Assembly (NCBI RefSeq): GCF_028858725.1
Contig: NC_084763.1
Span: 7,316,001 to 7,380,000 of the forward strand
Direction of reading: 5' to 3'
DNA from: Colius striatus
Taxonomy: Eukaryota; Chordata; Aves; Coliiformes; Coliidae
Length of the DNA stretch: 64,000 bases
In this document: one piece after another, positions 49,901-61,864 of the stretch
Layout of the letters: every line of letters starts with the position of its first letter
How positions within the stretch are numbered: the stretch's first letter is position 1
Program-made: the position numbers and the translations under genes
Notes under the pieces: model-generated
Database searches by the model: none
Told to the model about the DNA's origin: nothing
The model's input: the letters and a program-made list of their open reading frames with translations, nothing else

Positions 49901-52701
49901 CATGTTATAGCTGATGGGCAAATCCATGGGTGAATCGGGACACACAGTGCTCCAAGCTGTGTCTGAGAGGCAGCACTGCCTGATTATTTGCAATGGTACA
50001 GACACTGAATTGTGGCTCATCTGATTCTATGCAACTTGACAGGGCTCTTAGAGACCTCCATGAGCAGGTCCTGGTCTCCTTGCAGCTAGAAAGTGTGGAC
50101 TTTTTGAGGTGGGGGAGAAGCCCACTGGATGCAGTCAAGAATGAAAACTGAACCAAATAGGAGCAGAAAACAAGATGATGACTACAATGCCTTTGTGCTA
50201 CTCTTATCCTCTTAATCTGATCCCTTTTATTTCTTCTTGGTGATCTCTGGTTTTGCCCATAGCTGGGGCAAATACTTACTAGCTCCTATATGAGAGAAGC
50301 AGTTCTTGTTCTCCAAACCAAGAAATGGGATTTCTGTTTGTTTGTTTTGCCCATCAGTGTCAGTGTTACCAAATTTTCCAATGAGTCTGGCAAGTATAGA
50401 TTTAATAGTGGTTACTGTCAGGGTGCTGCAAGGGCCAGCTCCTCCCTAAAGGCCAAGGACCTAAGGGAACTTCCCAGGGCAGCAGAGCGGGACCTCACCA
50501 GCCAGAGCCCTTCCCCTCATCCCAGTGAGAAATGAGACAGCCTCAGCATCAGGCACCTCCTCAGGAAGAGGAATGGGGTGGGATGTAGGCCCAACTCAGT
50601 GGGGGCCATAGCTAGGCAGGGCTGAGGGATGCTGGAGACTGGCCCTGCTGCATCTTTGCTGGGATGGGATCTGATGGCCCTGCTGTTCTGGGCAGTGGGC
50701 AGGGTGAGGAGAGCCCCGAGGAGGCTGGGAGAGACAGTCGGGGTTGGTAGAGCCCTCGAGGCCTGGCCCTGATCTAGGGATAGCCTCCAAGGACCTGGAA
50801 AGGCTTCAGCAGCTGATTTGCTTATGGATTGGCTATGGCATGTAACAAACAACAGGATCTTTCTTACCTAAGGACGACCCTTAGGGAGTCTGTGGATAAC
50901 AGATGATGTGAGCTTCCCTCCAGTATGCACGTGCAATCTTCTGACAGGAGCTGCTGAACCCACAGATTCATCATTGATGAATTTGCTATGGGAAATCAAC
51001 ACTGTGGCTTGGTAAGACTGAGTCAATAGGATCAATAACATTCAGGTTACTGTATGCTGTAAGCTACATTTTAGTGGGAAGCCTTGCTGAGGAACACCTT
51101 TTTCTAGAGTTAAGCCAATGTACTGCTCAGGCACAGGAAGGTAATTATTTTCCTAATTGACTTCAGCAGTACAGCAGATGCATAATGAAAGATTGTTAAT
51201 AAAATGATAAAATATGTCATTAATGATAATGTTGAGAGTCCTGAATGTTGTTTGGAAAGAAAGATAAACCCAAACCTAGAGTTAGCAACATAGAGCTGGA
51301 AAAGCAGAGTCAGTAAATGGAGTGTAAGGAAGGGGATAGAAGAGAAAAAGATGGAGGCCCAGATGCAGTGACATAGGTAAGATTCATGAAAAGAGGCAGA
51401 ACACAAACAGAGGAGATGAAAAAGGAGCCTAGAGAGAAAAAACTGATGAGTTTCTGAGTTTTCCAAAGGCTTCCTGCATGAAGCATCAGAACTGCTCTGA
51501 GACACAAATGTGCACATGCGTCCTTTCCCTTTGGTCATCAGTTAGAACCTCAGTTAACAAGGTACTATGTCAAATGCTTTTAGCAGCTGGTTGAATGTCT
51601 TCTGCCCAAGTAACAGTTCAGGTGCCTCGGGGTAGACTCATGGAAATATTTTTGTTAACTTGCAAAAAAAAGAAGAGAAAGAAGGGGCACACCAGGAGAT
51701 AACCCTTTCTGATTAAAACTTAGATGTAAAACACAGTGCCTTTGAAGTTCCCATTACCTTCAGCCTCCATCTTCTGCAGCTATGTAGAAAAATCTCATTT
51801 CAGCAGTGTTAGGCACAGTACAAAGAAAAGCCTTCCTGTAGGGAATCTAAGGATTCCTCATTCCTTTTATTTGTGACGCAGAATGACTGAAACATTGAAA
51901 CACGACAGATCTCATTTTTGGAAGCCCTGTTACAGGCTGAAAAAACCCCACCTGCATGCACAGCAATCTAAAGAAAGGGGGATGAGAAGATTTCTTTCCT
52001 TTTTTTAATATCTGTGTGAGAACTAAAGTCAGGGAGGATAAAAGTCAGTGCTTTGGGGAAAAAAACTTTAGGCAGAAGCATGTAAGAGATTTCATGCTGA
52101 ATCAGACCGATGGTTCATCTTGTTCTGACATCTTGTCTTTGTGAATGGTGACATTGCCTCAGTGGGCAGGTGATTAATGTAGAAGAGCCTATGCATAGGC
52201 AAAAATTCTTCCTTAATCCTATCAGATAGAGGTTGGAATTTGTTATGCTGCATGAAAAGCTGCACACTTAAAACAACTGGATTTTTAAATGGCCATAGGT
52301 TCTGAAAAGTGCAATTTAAAATGTACTGAATGGGGTTTTTTCAAGCCCTTGTTTTGTGGTGTGATTGTTAGGGCTGATCACCATTAAATTCTGCAGAACA
52401 CCCTTGTAATTTGACAGGGCAAGAATCTTCCGTAAGGATCCCTTTATTTTTGTCTCACTCAGCATCCTTTTATTTTCCGTTTGGATTTGTGTTGTGCACA
52501 CATGTTTAAAACACTTCTAAGAGAGCAGAAAATGATCAGCATCTGGCTACACATACTACTAGTTAAAATAATTGCAGAGAGCATATTCCATGCATCTTTT
52601 TGTGTAAAATGCTTTTAGTGTGTCTTTCATCACTCCTGATGGCCTCTTCCACTCTTGCCACTGTGGCAAGTCTTTCTCTTAGCACCAGCCACAACAGCTG
52701 G
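46986..52701. other. Intergenic, no gene established
   Basis: Contains a GC-rich segment (49680-50860) of unknown origin, a possible minus-strand exon (48469-48688) and, near 52085-52240, sequence resembling an old amniote retroposon (GCTGAATCAGACCGATGG). Nothing firm. Confidence 0.4.
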
Positions 52702-52733
52702 CAGAATCACAGAATCTGAAGGGTTGGAAGAGA
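52702..52733 (-). mobile_element. Minimal CR1 3' terminus
   Basis: CAGAATCACAGAATCTGAAG followed by GGTTGGAAGA, about 32 bp of reverse-oriented CR1 tail. Confidence 0.6.
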
Positions 52734-53285
52734 GAATGACTCAGGCATCTCTGTTAACATCTGACATCCTCCTCCCCCTGTCCTTGCTGTAGCTCTTTCT
52801 AATCAAATGTGAGAAATCTGTTGTGTATACATGAATTTTGAGGGTAGTTCTGTGCCTTTGTTCTGCAACTCCAGGACTCATCCCAATCTAGATTGCTTAC
52901 ATTGTTTGAAATGTTCCCTGGGATACATATACCTTGTCCTCCAATAAGGAGAAGCTGGTTACTAGGAGGTACTTTCCTATGCTCAAAACTTTTGAGTTGT
53001 GACCATTTGATTGTTCATGGGAGTTCAGCACACCAGGTTCTGGACTGGGGAGGGGTGATTGGAAGCTATGGATTGTCCATTGGCTCTGGCACTGGTTTGT
53101 TAACACATCCTTTCAATAAATCACTTATTTAATCTGTGCCACTCTTTGCCCCCTTGTGTTCACTTTCTCTGTTCACTTACTTTGGGACAAGGACTGGCTG
53201 ACTATTTTATTCCTGTAAAGCCTCAACACAGGGGGATTCAATGTCAGCTGGGATCACTGGCTGCTTCATGTAATATTAGTACTGA

Positions 53286-53395
53286 ATTCCTGTGTGACCT
53301 ACTCTAGGTGGCCCTGCTCTGGCAGGGGGGGGTGGACTAGATGATCTTCTGAGGTCCCTTCCAACCCCCAAGATTCTGTGTGATTCAGCAGTTAA
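53286..53395 (+). mobile_element. CR1 LINE 3' terminus
   Basis: TTCCTGTGTGACCTACTCTAGG through GGTCCCTTCCAACCCCCAAG to TGTGTGATTC, about 110 bp in plus orientation. Confidence 0.88.
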
Positions 53396-56300
53396 TCTCA
53401 CTAACTGATGCTTTGCAGAAGTGGAGCTGTCTGAAACAATCCAAATTGAACTTCAAATTTAGCAGAACTGAAGCTGTGTCTAGGAGAAGGGATTTTTCAT
53501 CAGTCTTTAATTTCTCTTGTAACTCTTGTTAATCCATTTATCTATGAACTTCCATTCTGCTGCTCCTTCACTACAAATCTGCCTTCTCTTACCTGTTTTG
53601 GGTAACTAGCAGACTCTTTAGAGAATGAGGGCAGAAAAGCCATGTGTAATAATAGCATTGCAAATGAACATATTGATTCCATTGCAAAATACAGAAAAGA
53701 AAACCAGGTTTTGGCTGCTTCTGGGTCAGCTACTGAAAGAAACATGAAAACAGATGTAATTTTGACCAGTTTGTGAATGCTCACAGCCAAGCATTGGTGA
53801 ATTTAGTTCTGATTCTTTAATAGCTTTGAAAAGGTGGTTGATGAAATCATATTTGTCTTGACATGTATCCACAGCTGCTTTTCAGGGAATTTCAAAGGCT
53901 TTTAAGCTTTTCCCATGAAAGAGAGAAAATATGCTGGAGTGTTCTTCCTTCTCCTCCAGTATTGAAGCCAACCTTTCTCCTGTTAAGAGTACCACCTTCA
54001 TGGTATCTCTTTGCTTGCACTTAACATCACAAAGCACAGGGTAAGATAATGAAAATAATGGTTTCTATAATTATTGTTGCTAAAAAGTAGGGATTACTTC
54101 AGAGCATGACTACAAGTGAGATGCACCAAGATGTGTTTTTGGCCCAAGAGAGCTACTTCTGATGTTAAAAATGAAAAATAAGAGAATGTAGGAACAAGTC
54201 AGGGGAGTTAACATTTTTCTGCAGTGAAACAGAATCTACATTAAGATGCCCCTTTCTCTGTTAAACACAGTGTGTGCAAGTACAAGTCATAGCTTTGCAT
54301 CAGGAGATACTGGACTCAGTTTTCCTATTTCTTGCTTGGAGGATATGTGTAAGAGAAGCTTCCTGTTGTGGTAGTGAAAAACTGATTTTTACCTTCATAG
54401 AGTAGTACCTTATTATAGAGAACAAGCTTAATGGCATCTTTAAATAGCAAAAATAAGACATTTAAGGGCTCTGAACATACTTTTGGTGAATTCCCATTTG
54501 GTGCAATACCTTCTTATACATATTCTCATAAACCAATAAAAGTCACCTTATGTAGGATACAGAAAACATGGGATATGAAATATCTTCTATCATATCAGGG
54601 CTGTAAGTGGCCAAGAACCATGAAACCTTGTAAAGAAACATGTCTGACCCTGAAGGTAGACACTTTTTATTACTCAAATACTGGGACAGTCTCCTGCTGT
54701 GTGTGAAAGTTCAGCACAAAAGATGAGTGTTTTTAAGCAAACCATTATTTCTAACAAAAGGTGCTTTTTCTCTCTTAGCCAATTGTCGACAGAAAGTGAC
54801 AGACACTGTTAAGCTTTAGAGTTTTCTCTTCCAAGGAAAGTAGCATGAGGCTGGCATAATCAATTGCTATTTGACAGAGCCACAAGCTACGTAGTAGCTA
54901 AAAATCTCTCACAAAGCAGCCAGAATGGCAAATGAGGGAGCAGGTTTAGGCAACAGCATGGCCAAAATGTTGGATGGAGCACAACCTTTACTCTTTTCCT
55001 TTAAACTGAATCTTTATTTCTAAGTGAAATGTCAGGTTTCATTCCAAAAAGAAGGCTACCAATGATTCTTAGCTTGTTTTAGCCTGACCTTGTCTCATTC
55101 TCTACAGCAAAGGAGGCACAGGATAAATATTACATGCTGACAAAACACAGAAGAGGCTGACAAGAGAAAAAGTATTGTAATATTAGCATACTCTTGCCAG
55201 ATTATCACCAAAGTATGTTAGATGAGGCTTACTGTGATTCCACTCAGTTCCACCATTGCTAGAAGGAAAACTTTACTCAATAATACAATGCCACTTTTAA
55301 AACAGTATCTCACTGCCTAAATGTTCTGATCTGTTTTCTCTTATTCATGATCTTTATATAGCTAGTTTATGCTTTTAACTCTTTTAAATTCTCTCACATT
55401 AAATTCAGATAGAACAACCAAGGTTGCAAACCACAAGTTCTACAAGTTGTACAAAGTGTTTGATTTTTACCTACTACTCTGCACTCTGCCGAGCTAGATG
55501 GTTTTTGGTAAGTAAACAGGCAAGTAAAGCCTCAGGCCACAACCACACAGACAGGTACTCAAATCAACAGAACTAATGACCTAAACTTCACACATGGAAG
55601 TACAATTGCCATCCACTTTTCAGTCCACTTACAGTTGCAGCTGAATTGCAGCGTTACAAGATGGGAGATGGTCTCTGGCATCACTGGTGCCTACTATCAT
55701 CACAAGAAATCCCCTGTGATTTTTATAGGCAGGATGAGGAAGGATTCAGTTTTCCACTTTTAAGTTTTGGGCAGTGATGAATGTTTATTATTCAGATGAT
55801 GGATTATTTTTTTTGCCTTTTCTGTTGATTGACTTGATGCCACTAAGCAGGGCTGGCTTTGTGAGACTGTGCAACAGGGAGGCATACACTGAAGAGGGAT
55901 GACAGTACCACCCATGGCAAAACAGCTTTGGGACCCATCAGCAAGTTGTTCAGACAAAGCAGAAGGGATTTTGTGTACCTCAGAATCTTCAACCCTTGTC
56001 ACTTTCTTTGTTTATCTTCCTTTTTTAACCATTTTCCTCAAGACAGAAATTTTAGAGAAACAAGGCTATCTCTGCCTTTTCCTCATTCTTTCATGTGCTG
56101 CCACTTCCCAGAGATGTCAGATAGCTCAGCAGGTGGCACTGAAAACAATGCCATCTTGCCAAGTCAGTGCCATCAATTTCTGTGTCAGTTATTGCTTTTT
56201 ACTGACCTAACTGGGATAACTGTTGTCTCCTATAAGCTGCTGGGCACTACTCAGGCTCCTTACAGTCATGCCATGGCATGAATGACACTGAAGCAGCAGT

Positions 56301-57751
56301 GGCAGGTTGCAAGAGGTGATGTTACTTAGCAGGGCCAAAGCAGCTTTGCTGAAAAGCACAGTGCCTGTCTTCAGGCACTTCTCTGTCACATTACTCAGTA
56401 GCACATCCTACTAACAACAATGGTGTCAGCTGTGTGGACATTTTGCACCACAAAGCTGTGCTAAGGGACGCCAAGGTGATTAAGGATTGAAGCCGAGAGA
56501 ATACAGTGTAAGGTTTCAGATACTGATGGTAAGATCATTGGGATACAAAACTAGAGCCACAGTCCCAGAAGATGTTGCATTTATTTGTTTGTTGGTTGGG
56601 TTTTTTTCAAATAATACCCAAGTTACTTTAATTTGCTCTAACATGTTTAGCAGCTGCAAATCCTCTAAAGGTAATGATGTGCTGCTAGAGGCTCTTGAGA
56701 AATGCAGGTTAAAATTTTGCTGCCAAAATTATGCGAGTTTCAGGATAACTTCCCGGACTGGGAGATCTTCTTATCTCTGAATATTCTCAAAGCTACCAGT
56801 GTGCATCTATTGTGCCTGTCTGAGACACATATGGCCTGCATGCTAAACTAAGAATAGCAGCACTGCTGACAAGAAAAAAAATACCCAGCCTGTGTGCCAC
56901 CTACTCATGATGACTGTTGTCCCCACAGATTCATAGCTCTGAATTTCATGAGAACAAATATTTTTCTTTTTGTGATAATAGCTTCATTAAGAATAAATTA
57001 AGGGGAGGAAAATGAAAGCTGGAGTTGATTCTATATTAGCATAGATCAGAAAGGAATTTTAGGGCAGCATATGCAACTTCTGATCCTGGAAACGTGCTGA
57101 ACAAACCCAGATTTCAGAAGGTGGATGACTTGAACCTCAGCCTACTTTCACATATCTAAACTTAAAACCCAAGGAGTCCCACACCACTAGTTATTGTCAA
57201 GTGCTTGGTCTCTAACACAATTAATTCAGGCCTTTTGCAATCAACAATGACAGTCAAGTTCCTAATGTGAGTCTGGTAGAAAATCAGGTGGAAATGTTGG
57301 AAGAGCAGACTGATGTTTGCAAAGTCAACAAGCACCAACTTGTATCAGTTAAAATGTTTTTAAAGCAGGGGAAGAAATAAAAAAAAATGCTTTTCCTGAT
57401 GTGTTTTTGAAGTTCCTGTTTTCCTCCACTGACAACCAGTGTTGGTTGCTGGGTGTCACTCAGTTGAAGCTCTTCTGTGGTTATGATCCCAGGCTATGCA
57501 CAATTTAGTCATATGAGCAACTGAACAGTACAAGGCACCCTCTCAAATCCTGAACTATTCTAAAATTAGCACAAGGATGGGCTTTCTATTATCAGCTTTT
57601 GTAGCCTTAAGAAATATTGCCTGTGTAATACTCTGCAGGTAAGGCAGCCATTTGCTCAGCAGCTACACCCATCCTGCTTTGGACATCAGCACTTGGGGGT
57701 TTGAGAGTGCATTTTGTCTTGGGGGTTAGCACTGACTTGTCTTGGGGTGAT
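53396..57751. other. Intergenic, no gene established
   Basis: No repeat or gene recognised. One minus-strand stretch (53593-53732) has good splice signals but unconvincing coding content. Confidence 0.4.
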
Positions 57752-57913
57752 AATCATAGAATCACGGAATGGTAGGTGTTGGAAGGGACCTTTAGAGACC
57801 ATCCAGTCCACCTCCCCTGCTAAAGCAGGTCTACTTAGCTCAGGTCACACAGGAACACATTCAGGTGGGTTTTGAAGACCTCCAGAGAAGGAGATTCCAC
57901 ACCATCCCTGTAG
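57752..57913 (-). mobile_element. CR1 LINE 3' end
   Basis: ATCATAGAATCACGGAATGG through GGTTTTGAAGACCTCCAGAG, about 160 bp in reverse orientation. Confidence 0.92.
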
Positions 57914-58379
57914 ATAAGAGCTTTGCTGATCTCCAAGGCTACCACAAACAGGCCTAACAGTTTTAACATAACAATTTAAAAACATAGAACAATCCTGCTT
58001 TGGTTACAAGTAGAGACTTTGAATCTGTAGCCTCTGATATCCTGGCTGGCATTTACACTTCTCTATCCCATTGGACAACTGTGGTGATTCACTTGTGTTT
58101 ATCGATTCTTAACAAGCCTCATTGAAGCCTACATGAGAAGATATGAAGCTATTGCTGGTGATGATAAAGGTCTGGCTTTGCTGGAGTTGTAGAAACTGGG
58201 AGGTTTAATCATGCATTTGCACCCTTCTCTTGTGCTGTGATGTGTACAGGGCATGGGCACAAGGAGCGAAAGATCTTTGTGAGATTTAAACGGGCTAACA
58301 TAGTGATGCTAATTCTTACCAATTTAAATCATTCATTTAATTTAGAGATCTACTGGTTTATGTGAGCGTCTTAGCAAAA

Positions 58380-59080
58380 ACAGCACTTGCACTGGAATGG
58401 TGCTGGCGGTTGGTAAACACGCATGTCATCCCTTTCCTCTTTCCTAAGTCAGCCGTGGGCCACTGAAGATATTCTGATGCCACCCACAGGAGGATTCAGG
58501 TACTTCCAGCAGTTCTGTCCTAATTTACAGCAGCTCTGCGCCCTGTTGACGCGTGCTCTAGAAACACTAGCAGGAGACTAGCAGGTGATATTAACAAGCA
58601 GAGGAAACGTCAAGGAGTGGAGCTGCGTGGGCACTTAACTCCAGGGTGACATTCAAGGCCCTCGTCGTATCCGTGCCTCAGAATGGCAAGTACGATTTGA
58701 GTGCTGGAGCTCGAGATAGCAAACAGAAATCTCACCCTTAGCGTTCATCCGGACTCGGCTGAGCGCAGATGGAGGTTGCATCCTGCTCCTTCCTCTCGCA
58801 GTCACCCAAGTGGCAGGCCCAAGTCTACAGCTAGACTGCAAATACACTTGGTGAAAATCTTGCCAAAGGCACAGACGTGTGAGCTCTGCCTCGTCCCTGC
58901 GGGGCATCCCGAGTCTCTTGCTGTTTTCTGAACATCCATCACTCGGGTGTGCAGAGAGGCTGTGTCCTGCTAGCAGGAAGCAGACCCAGCGTGTTGTCAC
59001 CGCTCCCAGCCATGACACAGCAGGTGGAGCCCAGGAACCAGGCAGCCTTCCCAACAGTTACTCAGGGATAGCACAACTCG
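58380..59080. promoter_or_regulatory. CpG-enriched patch upstream of the main CpG island
   Basis: CpG dinucleotides recur here (for example in GACGCGTGCTC, CTCGTCGTATCCG, CCGGACTCGGCTGAGCGC) while the DNA on either side has few. It could be an alternative promoter or an enhancer of the rightward gene. No TATA box or firm exon seen. Confidence 0.4.
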
Positions 59081-59308
59081 CCTTTGTATTAATACACAGA
59101 TTTTCCCTGGAGGCTTCGCATATATATATTTCAGTTCAATACGGTCCTGCTGTTACTAAGCTAAAAGATGTGTGATACCCAACTAAAACTGAGGGGAACC
59201 TTGGCCTTCTAGAGAAGTTGATTAATTCTATGGTTAGGCTCTTAAGCACTGGGTGCATAGGGAAAAAGAAATCTCAGCTTTACTGTTATAAACAAAGAAT
59301 AAACTAAG

Positions 59309-59733
59309 GTGATCAGGGGACTGGAGCATCTTTATGAGGAAAGGCTGTGGGAACTGGGGCTCTTTAGACAAGAGGAGACTGCAGGGGGATCTCATTAGTA
59401 TTTGTAAATATCTAAAGGGTGGGTGTCAGGAGGTTGGGACATCCCTTTTTTTTTCTGTTGTATCTAGTGACAGGACAAGGGGCAATGAGATGAAGCTGGA
59501 ACACAAAAAGCTCCATTTAAACTTAAGGAAAAACTATTTCCCTGTTGAGGTGAGGGAGCCCTGGCACAGGCTGCCCAGGGAGGGTGTGGAGGCTCCTTCC
59601 TTGGAGGTCTTCAAGACCTGCCTGGACAGGTTCCTAATGCAACATGATCTAGGTGAACCTGCTTCTGCAGGGGGATTGGACTGGATGATCTCTAAAGGTC
59701 CCTTCCAACCCCTACCATTCTGTGATTCTATGA
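59309..59733 (+). mobile_element. CR1 LINE 3' 425 bp
   Basis: Plus-orientation copy from TGATCAGGGGACTGGAGCAT to CATTCTGTGATTCTATGAT. An open frame through most of it (59334-59759) is the CR1 ORF2 C-terminus, not a gene. Confidence 0.94.
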
Positions 59734-60318
59734 TAAACACTTTTACAAAGAAGAGTTAGGCAGAAAAGACAAGGGAAATCAGACTGTTTCTTGGATGTGT
59801 AGCTGTTATTTATATTTAGATAAGATTTGTGTAAATCTCACTGTGCTGTAAAAGTAGACTGTGTTTCTTTCTGTGGATACATAGAATGACTGATCTTTGA
59901 TTTTAATGCCATGAGCAAATTACTGATTAGAATTTTTTCTTTCTTTTACAAATATGCTCAGTAAAATGCTGCTTGTTTGCACCGTGAAAAAATGTTTACA
60001 ATGTATTTTTCTAATGTGCAGGAGCAATTAGGGATCAGGGCTTTCTGGCAGAGGATTTCAGCTGCATTGCAAGCAGTCGTTACTGTTTTGAGTTTGGAAG
60101 ATCCATGATGAGTGTTCCTCATTTAGGTGATTGCCTGCTGTCTGTTTCCTACCTCAGAGTGCTAAGGAGCAGTAGTCCAAGACTTGCCAGCTCAGCAAAT
60201 ACCTCACAGCAAATTCACAGCATAGGACTGGTTTGTTTCTGTTTTGTGCTTCTTTCCTTTCCTGGAAAATTCTCATCACTAGAGCATATATCTTTATGTG
60301 TATTTGGGAGAGGATAGG

Positions 60319-60690
60319 ATGCAACTGCAACGTCTGTCTCTCAGTGGATATGCTCCAGGAGCTCTGTCACTGTCAAACCAGCGTGCCTTAGAGTGCTTTA
60401 TGAGTTCATCTTCATCAGATTCCTGTGAAGTAGGAAAAGGAAATTCCACAGAAGGGGAGCTATGGCACAAAGATGCTCTATCCCACAAACATTTAGGCAT
60501 GTGTTTAACGGACAAGCGCAAGTTCAATTCTGTGCGTAACCGGAGGATTTCTGGGAAGCCAGCCAGACTTTTCACAAAAACACACTTCAGCACCACCACA
60601 GCTGATCAAGAACCGAGTAGCTGTCAGGGTGAGCAAAGTCAAACAGTTACACCTGATATCCCAAGTCCTTGTGTTGTGTTTAAACTGTAG
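60319..60690 (+). CDS. Unidentified open frame, possible alternative exon
   Basis: 123 codons from ATG 60319 (MQLQRLSLSGYAPG) to TAG ending at 60690. I do not recognise it. The predicted product is hydrophilic and serine-rich (FMSSSSSDS near the start) with basic stretches, and the frame contains several CpG codons, unlike the DNA around it. A strong donor, CAGG|GTGAGC, lies inside at 60628/60629, so part of it might be an exon spliced rightward. Start context is weak and there is no poly(A) signal nearby. Chance cannot be excluded. Confidence 0.25.
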   Translation: MQLQRLSLSGYAPGALSLSNQRALECFMSSSSSDSCEVGKGNSTEGELWHKDALSHKHLGMCLTDKRKFNSVRNRRISGKPARLFTKTHFSTTTADQEPSSCQGEQSQTVTPDIPSPCVVFKL

Positions 60691-61199
60691 GAACTCTCTT
60701 CTGCTTAGTTGGGGCTATCCTATCCCTTGTGCCTGTCAGGACAGCGGGAGAGGCATTGCAGAACCAGCGGGAGCCCTGAAGTGAAAAGGAGTGGCAGCCC
60801 CTGAGTCTCAGGCTGGCTCTGATGCTTCTGAAGCATCCCATGTGGATGTTACAGCCTGAATTTAACCAAATGCTTAACCTGAACCAGCGGACTCACTGGA
60901 AATACCAGTTGGGCCCAGTTTCCCTCATACTTGCAGCCTCTGAGCGGCACAAGCAAACTTGCTCTCAGCCCTCGGGTTAGCCGAAACTGTCCCTGAGAAG
61001 AGTTCGGTGCGCGCAGCTGGGAGGGGCAGAGATGTGCCCAACAGAGACCCGCAGCACCACCGGTGCCCTCGCCCCACGGCGCGGCCGGCAGCTGCTGCGG
61101 GCGGTGGGTACCGCGGCCGCCGCAAGGCTCCGTCGCCGCCGCGGCCTGCAGGGGGCGCTGCCGCGGGCTCCGCGGCTCCGGCACCACCGGGACCGGGGC

Positions 61200-61433
61200 G
61201 GCTCCGCGCAGGGGGGAGCGCCCGGCGCGCGTCAAGGCGCTCCCGCCCGCTCCCCCCCCGCCTCCGCCCCTCGTCCCCTCCCCTCGGCGGGGGCGGTGGT
61301 GGAGCCGCCGGGCTCCCTCGCTCCCTCTTCAGATGGGGCTCGCCCTGCCGGAGGGACAGCGCTCCCGCGCTCCTGCCAGCCGCTGAGAGGGACGCGGCGC
61401 GGGCGAAGGAGGCTTCCCGCTGCCGGCGGGCAG
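61200..61433 (+). other. Probable non-coding first exon of a rightward gene (CPNE4 by gene order)
   Basis: A strong donor, CAG|GTAGGG, occurs at 61433/61434 inside the CpG island, and no comparable donor was seen on the minus strand. The transcription start is not visible, so the left edge is arbitrary. A short upstream frame (61333-61386, 17 codons, MGLALPEGQ) closes before the donor, so the exon is probably 5'UTR. In human the ACP3 and CPNE4 genes start head to head, which would make this CPNE4, a calcium-dependent phospholipid-binding copine. No CPNE4 coding sequence is in the window to confirm it. Confidence 0.4.
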
Positions 61434-61492
61434 GTAGGGGCGCGCGGCGCGCCTCAGGGGACGTCGCGGACAGCGAGCGCGGCGGGACGGGC

Positions 61493-61572
61493 GCGCGCCG
61501 GGACCGTTGGCGGTTTGAGGGGCGCGAGGCAGCGCCCGCGCGCCGGGACCGTTGGCGCTGAGGGGCGCGGGG
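61493..61572. repeat. 45-bp tandem duplication in the CpG island
   Basis: The 20-mer GCGCGCCGGGACCGTTGGCG occurs at 61493 and again at 61538, each followed by a GAGGGGCGCG segment, giving a period of 45 bp. Each copy contains CCGTTG, the complement of a MYB-type CAACGG core. Confidence 0.85.
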
Positions 61573-61864
61573 CGCGGCGCACGTGCAGCGGGCGCCTCAC
61601 ATCCCGCCCTCTCCCACCCTCTCTCGTCGCCACCGCTCCGCCCGGGTCTCCCCGGCGCTGTTTCGGCGTGGTCGCGGGCTCCGCCGCGGGGAGAGAGCCG
61701 GTCCCCCCCGTTCGCTTGTGGACACATCGCGGGGGGCTTCTCTTCTTGCCAGCGGCTGTGGCCGGCAGCTCCCCGGCTGCCGCGGCGAGAGGAGCAACTT
61801 CAGAGCGCGACCGGCCGAGGATGCCGGTCTGTCTCCTTTGCCTTAAGATGATAGAGTTTATTTA

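Larger units (their letters stand above)
60945..61835. promoter_or_regulatory. CpG island promoter
   Basis: Dense CpG and very high GC over about 0.9 kb, in sharp contrast with the rest of the window. It holds several GC boxes (CCCCGCCTCCGCCCC, GGGGGCGGTGG near 61250-61300), a CACGTG E-box at 61580-61585, an ACGTC half-CRE near 61461, and no TATA box. Such islands mark transcription starts of broadly expressed or neural genes. The best splice donor in it faces right. Confidence 0.9.

Noticed and set aside
51110..51538. 142-codon minus-strand frame
   Set aside because: It is low-complexity and rich in Leu, Phe and Ser from a pyrimidine-rich strand, with no motif or splice structure; probably chance.
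59334..59759. 141-codon plus-strand frame
   Set aside because: It is the CR1 ORF2 C-terminus (landmarks [12 protein letters not shown] and REPWHRLP).
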